A DNA stretch of 30,267 bases, taken from positions 1 to 30,267 of the forward strand of contig JARROD010000005.1 of the NCBI GenBank assembly GCA_037384225.1. Direction: 5' to 3'. Under the pieces are notes generated by a model. It searched no databases, was not told the DNA's origin, and saw only the letters and a program-made list of their open reading frames with translations. This DNA is from JARROD01 sp037384225 (GTDB lineage: Bacteria > Pseudomonadota > Gammaproteobacteria > Pseudomonadales > Cellvibrionaceae). The translations under genes and the position numbers were made by a program. This document shows positions 24,447-30,267 of this stretch, piece by piece; positions within the stretch are counted from its first letter, which is position 1, and every line of letters starts with the position of its first letter.

Positions 24447-25112
24447 ATGCGTTATCCGCTTTTGATTGTCAGTCTGATTTTATTGTCTGTAATTGTCCGC
24501 GCTGAAGACGAAAGCCAGGCGGCAGCCAGCCTGAGCCGGTTACTGGCTCCACTGGAGGCCCTGCAGGGGCAGTTTAAACAACGGATTGTGGATACGAAAG
24601 GCGAAATTATACAGGAGAGCGAGGGTTGGTTTGCGATGAAGCGCCCCGGTAAATTCCGCTGGGAAACGCTGGCGCCTTTCGACCAGATACTGGTCAGTGA
24701 TCAGGTCACTTTATGGCTTTACGATCCGGATTTGGAACAGGTCACGGTGCGGCCTTTCGACCCCAGTATGCAGCAGACTCCGGCTCTTTTGCTAAGTGGT
24801 GAAGTGAACAAAATCAGCGAGCATTTTCGCGTTCAATTGGCTAGTGGGCAGGCGCAAACAACTCAGGGATTAAAACAGCAATCAGATAATCCCGTACAGA
24901 CTTTCAGTTTGCGGCCGAAAGGCGAAAACAGTTTGTTTGAAGAATTGGATTTGAGTTTCGTCGGAGGACAACTCACTGAGATGGCCATACACGACAGCCT
25001 GGGCCAGATTACGACGATAAGCCTGCAGAAACTGATCGCCAACAAGCCCATCAGCGACCAGCAGTTCACGTTCAAGCCACCACCGGGCACCGATGTTCTG
25101 TTAAATGACTAA
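24447..25112 (+). CDS. lolA: Outer-membrane lipoprotein carrier protein LolA
   Basis: LolA carries lipoproteins through the periplasm from LolCDE to LolB. The 221-residue product starts with a signal peptide, MRYPLLIVSLILLSVIVRA, likely cut before EDES, and has the family blocks LQGQFKQRIVD, GWFAMKRPGKFRWET and VTLWLYDPDLEQVTVRP, with the half-barrel pattern of alternating strands. It follows ftsK by 17 bases and overlaps rarA by eight, matching the usual ftsK-lolA-rarA order. Confidence 0.95.
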   Translation: MRYPLLIVSLILLSVIVRAEDESQAAASLSRLLAPLEALQGQFKQRIVDTKGEIIQESEGWFAMKRPGKFRWETLAPFDQILVSDQVTLWLYDPDLEQVTVRPFDPSMQQTPALLLSGEVNKISEHFRVQLASGQAQTTQGLKQQSDNPVQTFSLRPKGENSLFEELDLSFVGGQLTEMAIHDSLGQITTISLQKLIANKPISDQQFTFKPPPGTDVLLND

Positions 25113-26550
25113 CGACCTTTTTAGTGACAATTCCTCAGGAGGGGCGGCTCCCTGCCCGCCATTGGCGGCGCGTATGCGGCCGCGGTGTCTGGATGACTAT
25201 ATCGGACAGGAACATCTTCTGGGCCCGGGCAAACCCCTGCGTGAAGCGATTGAAAAAGACCAATTACACTCAATGGTGTTGTGGGGGCCTCCGGGTGTCG
25301 GCAAAACCTCGCTGGCGCGGATGCTGGCGGCGCTGACCGCGGCGCGTTTTGAGGTACTATCGGCGGTTCTGGCCGGTGTCAAGGACATTCGCGCCGCCGT
25401 CGCTGTGGCGCAGCGTGAGCATCACAGTCGCGGGCGCAGAACCGTGCTGTTCGTCGATGAGGTGCATCGATTTAATAAAGCGCAGCAGGATGCTTTTTTA
25501 CCCTATGTGGAAGATGGCACTTTTATTTTTATCGGCGCCACCACGGAAAACCCGTCTTTTGAATTGAACAATGCATTGTTGTCCCGTTGCCGGGTGTATA
25601 TTCTGCGCAGCCTTTCACCGTCGCAACTGGAACGCGTACTGGAGCAGGCGTTGGCGGATAAAGCGCGCGGTTGCCGGGCGGATAAAAACACCGATAAACA
25701 GTTTGTGTTGGCGGTGGAAGAAAGGCAGCTCCTGGCCCGCGCCGCCGACGGCGACGCCCGCCGGGCGCTCAATTTATTGGAAATCGCCTGCGACCTGGCC
25801 CGCCCCGAAGGGAATCGGCTGCTGATAGGAAAAGACACCATCGCCGAAATACTGGCGGGGGATGTGAGACGTTTCGACAAGGGCGGCGATCTGTTTTACG
25901 AACAAATTTCGGCATTGCATAAAGCCGTGCGCGGCTCGTCACCTGATGCGGCCCTGTACTGGTTTGCGCGCATGCTGGACGGCGGTTGCGATCCGCTTTA
26001 TATTGCCCGGCGCGTTGTGCGCATGGCGAGTGAAGATATTGGCAACGCCGACCCGCGCGGATTACCGCTGGCGCTGAGTGCCTGGGACGTTCAAGAACGA
26101 CTCGGCAGTCCGGAAGGCGAACTGGCGATTGCCCAGGCCATCGTATATCTGGCGTCCGCGGCGAAAAGTAATGCTGTCTATAACGCCTACAATAGTGCTG
26201 TTGACGAAGTGAAAAAACAGCCGGCTTACGATGTGCCACTGCATTTGCGCAATGCTCCGACTGCGCTGATGAAAGACCATTCCTACGGGGAGGGCTATCG
26301 TTACGCACACGACGAAGAGGGCGCCTATGCCGCAGGTGAATGTTATTTCCCCGAAGCACTGGGGGAGCGGCTCTACTATCGGCCGGTACCCCGGGGGCTG
26401 GAGTTGAAGATAAAGGAAAAGCTGGCGTATTTGCGCCAGCTGGACAAGCAAAGTCCGCGCCGGCGCTATGCCGCTGATTCTCCTTCAGAGCAAACCGAAC
26501 CGGAGGAGAAGACCCGTCCGCCAGCCGACAAGCCTGCGGACAATCACTGA
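25105..26550 (+). CDS. rarA: Replication-associated recombination AAA+ ATPase RarA (MgsA)
   Basis: RarA acts at stalled replication forks, related to clamp loaders and to eukaryotic WRNIP1. The 481-residue product has Walker A GPPGVGKT at 61-68, Walker B LFVDEVHRF near 115, sensor 1 GATTENPSFELN, sensor 2 GDARRALN, and the family tetramerisation domain with RMASEDIGNADPRGLPLA and KNAPTALMKDHSYGEGYRYA-like sequence. The C-terminal 30 residues are a polar, proline- and glutamate-rich tail beyond the usual family end. Its ATG overlaps the lolA stop. Confidence 0.95.
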   Translation: MTNDLFSDNSSGGAAPCPPLAARMRPRCLDDYIGQEHLLGPGKPLREAIEKDQLHSMVLWGPPGVGKTSLARMLAALTAARFEVLSAVLAGVKDIRAAVAVAQREHHSRGRRTVLFVDEVHRFNKAQQDAFLPYVEDGTFIFIGATTENPSFELNNALLSRCRVYILRSLSPSQLERVLEQALADKARGCRADKNTDKQFVLAVEERQLLARAADGDARRALNLLEIACDLARPEGNRLLIGKDTIAEILAGDVRRFDKGGDLFYEQISALHKAVRGSSPDAALYWFARMLDGGCDPLYIARRVVRMASEDIGNADPRGLPLALSAWDVQERLGSPEGELAIAQAIVYLASAAKSNAVYNAYNSAVDEVKKQPAYDVPLHLRNAPTALMKDHSYGEGYRYAHDEEGAYAAGECYFPEALGERLYYRPVPRGLELKIKEKLAYLRQLDKQSPRRRYAADSPSEQTEPEEKTRPPADKPADNH

Positions 26551-26608
26551 ACGACAGTAAACGTTAAGTTAAGAACGACGTTAAGCGAAATGGGGTTAAT
26601 ATTCCGAT

Positions 26609-26983
26609 ATGCAGTGGCTGGCAGTTGCTTTAGGCGGAGCATTAGGTGCGCTGGGGCGCTACTGGGTAAGCGTGTTTACTTACCCGATCATGGAAAACCG
26701 CTTTCCCCTGGCAACTCTGATCGTCAATGTGATCGGTTCGTTTTTGATCGGCGTTTTTTACGTGCTGATCATCGAAAAAGGGCTTATCGATCCAGCCTGG
26801 AGAAATGTATTGATGGCAGGATTTCTCGGTGCTTTTACCACGTTTTCAACTTTCTCCCTGGATGCGCTTAACTTATGGCAAAATGGCCATACAGTGACAG
26901 CGCTTATCTATATTGGCCTGAGTGTAGTGGCGGGCCTGGTGTCTGTCGCTGTGGCAGTCCATTTCAGTTTACGAATTTTCTAA
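26609..26983 (+). CDS. crcB: Fluoride ion channel FluC/CrcB
   Basis: A small dimeric inner-membrane channel that exports fluoride. The 124-residue product has four membrane segments and the signatures GGALGALGRYW, NVIGSFLIGVFY and GFLGAFTTFSTFSLD, which carry the pore Asn and the Phe-Thr track. It lies between rarA and serS as in pseudomonads. No fluoride riboswitch is evident in the 58-base gap before it. Confidence 0.96.
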   Translation: MQWLAVALGGALGALGRYWVSVFTYPIMENRFPLATLIVNVIGSFLIGVFYVLIIEKGLIDPAWRNVLMAGFLGAFTTFSTFSLDALNLWQNGHTVTALIYIGLSVVAGLVSVAVAVHFSLRIF

Positions 26984-27000
26984 CGGGTCAATTAACGAAT

Positions 27001-28278
27001 ATGCTGGATCCCAAAATAATCAGAACAAACCCTGAATCTGTAGCTCAGGCTCTGCAAAAGCGCGGCTTCGCCCTGGATGTGGCGCAGCTTCAGGCACTGG
27101 AAGAGCAGCGTAAAGCCATTCAGGTAAAAACGGAAGCGCTGCAACAACAGCGTAACACCCGCTCGAAAAATATTGGTAAGGCCAAGGCCGCGGGGGAAGA
27201 CATCGCGCCGTTGTTAAAAGAAGTGGAAAACCTGAAGCAGGGGTTATCCGAGGCAGAGCAACAACTGGGGCAGGTGCAGCAACAGCTTGAAACGCTGCTG
27301 AGCGGTGTGCCGAATATCCCGGCTGCCGAGGTGCCAGCAGGCGAGAACGAAAGCGATAATGTGCAAGTGCGCCGCTGGGGCAGTCCACCGGAATTTGAAT
27401 TTGCTGTGCAGGATCACGTGGACCTGGGGGCGCGGCTCGACGGGCTGGATTTTGACGCCGCCGCGAAACTGACAGGCTCGCGTTTCGTGGTGATGCAGGG
27501 CGGTGTCGCGCGACTGCATCGGGCGTTGATTCAGTTTATGCTCGACACCCATATACAAGAGCACGGCTACCGGGAAATCTACGTTCCTTACATAGTCAAT
27601 AGCGAGTCTTTGTACGGTACCGGACAACTGCCGAAATTTGAAGATGACCTTTTCAAACTCTGCGATGAGCGCGAGTTTTATTTGATTCCGACCGCGGAAG
27701 TTCCGGTAACAAATATATTGCGCAACGAGATAGTCGAAGATACGGCGCAGTTGCCGCTAAAATTTGTCTCCCACACACCCTGTTTTCGCAGTGAAGCCGG
27801 CAGCCACGGCAAAGATACTCGCGGAATGATTCGCCAGCACCAGTTTGAAAAAGTCGAGTTGGTACAGTTTGTACGCCCGCAGGATTCCGACCAGGCGCTG
27901 GAAAGCTTGACCGCCAATGCGGAAGCTATTTTACAAAAACTGCAATTGCCGTATCGCACCGTTATTCTATGCGGTGGCGACCTGGGTTTTTCCTCGCGTA
28001 AAACCTACGATATAGAAGTCTGGATCCCGTCGCAGGAAAAATATCGCGAAATTTCTTCCTGCAGCAGCTTTGGCGATTTTCAGGCGCGGCGCATGAAAGC
28101 GCGTTTTCGCAACCCGGAGACGGGTAAACCTGAATTGCTTCATACACTCAATGGTTCGGGGTTGGCGATTGGGCGGACATTGATCGCGGTGCTGGAAAAT
28201 TATCAACAGGCCGACGGCAGTGTCCTGGTACCGGAGGTCCTGCGGCCTTATGCGGGTGGCCTGGAGCGTATCGGCTAA
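27001..28278 (+). CDS. serS: Seryl-tRNA synthetase
   Basis: Class II synthetase that charges tRNA-Ser. From ATG 27001 (MLDPKIIRTNPE) it has 425 residues. The N-terminal coiled-coil arm spans about 30-100, rich in Glu, Gln and Lys heptads. The catalytic core has motif 2, CFRSEAGSHGKDTRGMIRQH, and motif 3, NGSGLAIGRTLIAVLENYQ. The frame stays open upstream into crcB, but the family N-terminus fixes the start. crcB ends 17 bases earlier, so co-transcription is likely. Confidence 0.97.
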   Translation: MLDPKIIRTNPESVAQALQKRGFALDVAQLQALEEQRKAIQVKTEALQQQRNTRSKNIGKAKAAGEDIAPLLKEVENLKQGLSEAEQQLGQVQQQLETLLSGVPNIPAAEVPAGENESDNVQVRRWGSPPEFEFAVQDHVDLGARLDGLDFDAAAKLTGSRFVVMQGGVARLHRALIQFMLDTHIQEHGYREIYVPYIVNSESLYGTGQLPKFEDDLFKLCDEREFYLIPTAEVPVTNILRNEIVEDTAQLPLKFVSHTPCFRSEAGSHGKDTRGMIRQHQFEKVELVQFVRPQDSDQALESLTANAEAILQKLQLPYRTVILCGGDLGFSSRKTYDIEVWIPSQEKYREISSCSSFGDFQARRMKARFRNPETGKPELLHTLNGSGLAIGRTLIAVLENYQQADGSVLVPEVLRPYAGGLERIG

Positions 28279-28321
28279 AATATAATAATCCGGTACAAGC
28301 TCTTATTATGGGTTATTTGCT

Positions 28322-29716
28322 ATGGATTATCTGCCGCTGTTTTTCGATATAAGACAGCAGACGTGTTTGATTGTCGGCGGCGGCGCAATTGCCACCCGCA
28401 AAGCCGATTTGCTGGTTAGGGCAGGGGCTCGTCTGCGGGTTGTCGCCCCGCAAATGGGAGCGCAGTTGCAGGCGTTAATAGAAACCAGCGGTGGTGAGCA
28501 GCAGCTCAGGGAATACCACCCAAAGGATCTTGAACAGTGTGTTTTGGTGATTTCTGCGACCGCCGATCCTGACCTTAACCGGCGGGTGGCCGCCGATGCG
28601 AAATTCCGTGCGATTCCCATTAATGTGGTGGACGACCCGGAGCTGTGCAGTGTCATTGTGCCAGCCATCGTCGATCGCAGTCCGTTGGTTATAGGCATTT
28701 CCAGTGGCGGGCAGGCTCCGGTGCTGGCGCGCCTGCTGCGGGCGCGGATTGAATCTCTGATACCGGCTGCCTACGGCAACCTGGCCGCGCTCGCCAAGCG
28801 CTTTCGCGAACGCGTAAAACAGGTCTTTAGCGATATTGATCAACGGCGGCGGTTCTGGGAGGATGCCCTGCAGGGACCCGCTGCGGAACTGGTGCTGAGC
28901 AGTCAGCCACAGCAGGCTGAAGCGTATCTTAACGCGCTGCTGAGCGAGCCGCAGCCGCGCCTCAGGGGGGGCGAAGTTTATCTGGTCGGTGCGGGTCCCG
29001 GCGATCCGGATCTGCTGACTCTGCGGGCTTTGCAGTTGATGCAGCAGGCCGAAGTGGTATTGTACGATCGCTTGGTGTCGGCGCCGGTGCTGGATCTGGT
29101 GCGCCGGGATGCCGAACGAATCTATGTCGGCAAACGGCGCCACGAGCACGCCGTGCCCCAGGACGATATCAACCAGTTATTGATCGATCTGGCCCTGCGG
29201 GGAAAGCGCGTGCTGCGTCTGAAAGGAGGGGACCCCTTTATTTTTGGCCGCGGTGGCGAGGAGATAGAGCGTCTTGCCGAAGAGGGGATACCGTTTCAGG
29301 TGATTCCCGGTATCACGGCTGCTTCGGGGTGTTCTACTTATGCCGGTATCCCCCTGACCCACAGAGATTATGCGCAGTCGGTACGTTTTGTGACCGGGCA
29401 TTTGAAAAGCGACAGTGTTAATCTCAGCTGGCCGGAGTTGGTGGAGCCGACCCAGACGCTGGTGTTTTATATGGGCCTGAAAGGGTTAAAGGACATTTGT
29501 CAGGCGTTGGTTGATCACGGTCGCTCTCCGCAGACACCGGCAGCCCTGATAGAGAAGGGGACTACACCTGAGCAGCGGGTCATTACCTCGGATATAGCGC
29601 ATCTTGCTGACTTGGTCGCGGCCAGCGAGGTGCATGCACCGACCTTGTTGATTATTGGTGAAGTGGTGCATCTGCATACAAAATTGCGGTGGTTTAAGAA
29701 AGTTTCCAGCACTTGA
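28322..29716 (+). CDS. cysG: Siroheme synthase CysG (trifunctional)
   Basis: Makes siroheme, the cofactor of sulfite and nitrite reductases, from uroporphyrinogen III. The 464-residue product has both modules. The N-terminal precorrin-2 dehydrogenase/ferrochelatase half carries the NAD site GGGAIATRKA near residue 19 and ISSGGQAPVLARLLRARIE. The methyltransferase half starts near 218 with VYLVGAGPGDPDLLTLRAL, followed by KGGDPFIFGRGGEE and GITAASGCSTYAGIPLTHRD. It follows serS by 43 bases, as in Pseudomonas. No terminator is seen after it. Confidence 0.96.
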   Translation: MDYLPLFFDIRQQTCLIVGGGAIATRKADLLVRAGARLRVVAPQMGAQLQALIETSGGEQQLREYHPKDLEQCVLVISATADPDLNRRVAADAKFRAIPINVVDDPELCSVIVPAIVDRSPLVIGISSGGQAPVLARLLRARIESLIPAAYGNLAALAKRFRERVKQVFSDIDQRRRFWEDALQGPAAELVLSSQPQQAEAYLNALLSEPQPRLRGGEVYLVGAGPGDPDLLTLRALQLMQQAEVVLYDRLVSAPVLDLVRRDAERIYVGKRRHEHAVPQDDINQLLIDLALRGKRVLRLKGGDPFIFGRGGEEIERLAEEGIPFQVIPGITAASGCSTYAGIPLTHRDYAQSVRFVTGHLKSDSVNLSWPELVEPTQTLVFYMGLKGLKDICQALVDHGRSPQTPAALIEKGTTPEQRVITSDIAHLADLVAASEVHAPTLLIIGEVVHLHTKLRWFKKVSST

Positions 29717-29842
29717 AACCGGAAATTAAAGTTTGGTGACATTGTGCCGATAGCTTACTGTAGTGTGTAGTTTAGGCAATGTAGTTTCAGCAGTACAGAA
29801 TTGTCAGCAAACACCGGATTTCAATTTCCCGGAGGTGTTGGA

Positions 29843-30100
29843 ATGATTAATATTGGACCCAATTTGCCAGTAGTAACGCCTACCCAGTCCAGTGAAGCCA
29901 GGCGCGCGGAGAAGACCAGTGAAACTCAGGCGACCGAATCGGCTACCGAGACGGTACGGCGGCCGTGGGTGGAGCGACGGCGGCAGGATCGGCGCCGCGG
30001 CAGGCGTGGGCAAAAACCCTGGCTGGAGCTTCGATCCGGCCGTGATCGACGTCGCAATTCCGCCACCGGGGCAACGCCTTCTATCGATATTAAAGCTTGA
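29843..30100 (+). CDS. Small arginine-rich protein of unknown function
   Basis: I do not recognise a named family. The 85-residue product starts MINIGPNLPVVTPTQ, has a polar Ser/Thr/Glu-rich stretch to about residue 37, and then a highly basic segment (39-71) with 15 arginines in 33 residues. That segment holds two copies of an RR..DRR-type motif, VERRRQDRRR and RSGRDRRR. GGAGG lies seven bases before the ATG, better than the longer TTG start at 29801. The basic part could bind nucleic acid or acidic lipid, but this is only inference. It stands 126 bases after cysG. Confidence 0.65.
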   Translation: MINIGPNLPVVTPTQSSEARRAEKTSETQATESATETVRRPWVERRRQDRRRGRRGQKPWLELRSGRDRRRNSATGATPSIDIKA

Positions 30101-30267
30101 CGTGCCACGTGCGTACGGGCGTTTGCGGATAGTATTTGAACGCCGGACGTTGGTAGTGCTTCGACCTATAAATCTTTTTACCTAAGTTCTTAACGTGGTT
30201 CTATTCAGGCCCGGCCCAGCCGGTAAGGGTATGGGATTAAGGACGAACCGTCTACCTTCTGTGGTGC
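30101..30267. other. Right-hand end of the window, nothing recognised
   Basis: These 167 bases after the arginine-rich gene contain no gene, tRNA, or clear terminator that I can support. Confidence 0.5.

Noticed and set aside
26875..27000. Upstream extension of the serS frame
   Set aside because: It lies in another frame of crcB and the canonical SerS start MLDPK is at 27001.
28282..28309. ATAATAA/TTATTAT inverted repeat between serS and cysG
   Set aside because: A seven-pair stem made only of A and T with a 14-base loop is too weak to call a terminator.
29892..30185. Alternative 97-codon frame overlapping the arginine-rich gene
   Set aside because: No ribosome binding site, while the 29843 frame has GGAGG at an ideal distance.

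Overview
The window looks like chromosomal DNA of a free-living gammaproteobacterium. The order rluE-(nudJ)-mnmA-hflD-purB on the minus strand, icd, cspD, clpS-clpA, infA-bpt-aat-trxB on the minus strand, then ftsK-lolA-rarA-crcB-serS-cysG, is the one known from Pseudomonas and related orders, and the presence of bpt and a RoxA-type cupin agrees. I cannot name a genus. A Cellvibrionaceae-like or other marine lineage is only an impression from protein similarity.

Left part (1-8461), accessory in character: a nucleotide 5'-monophosphate nucleosidase (ppnN), then a very large single-chain biotin carboxylase/carboxyltransferase of 1535 residues, a type II thioesterase, and a secreted protein of unknown function. 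The large gene holds an AccA-like half, an unassigned middle region, an AccD-like half, an AccC-like biotin carboxylase and an AccB-like biotinyl domain, in that order. The intergenic gaps here carry several small dispersed repeats. Family A is a palindromic element of about 90 bp, with copies at 1622-1711 and, inverted, at 21646-21742. Family B is a 163-bp miniature inverted-repeat element at 6750-6912 with a 47-bp deletion derivative at 1871-1917. Family C is a 32-nt repeat at 7745-7776 and 21950-21981. A fourth, 25-nt motif precedes both ppnN and the large carboxylase and may be a shared control site.

Middle part (8447-13650, minus strand): rluE, mnmA, hflD, purB and roxA, concerned with RNA modification, purine synthesis and ribosome hydroxylation. 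Between rluE and mnmA, where related bacteria carry the Nudix gene nudJ, only an open C-terminal stretch of about 36 codons is left, so nudJ appears to have been deleted.

Right part (13898-30100): icd with a clear terminator; a cold-shock protein with a long charged tail; the N-degron machinery (clpS and clpA, and across infA the two aminoacyl-tRNA-protein transferases bpt and aat); trxB; then a rightward run of ftsK, lolA, rarA, crcB, serS and cysG, ending in a small arginine-rich protein of unknown function. No tRNA, rRNA, CRISPR array, transposase or integrase gene was recognised.
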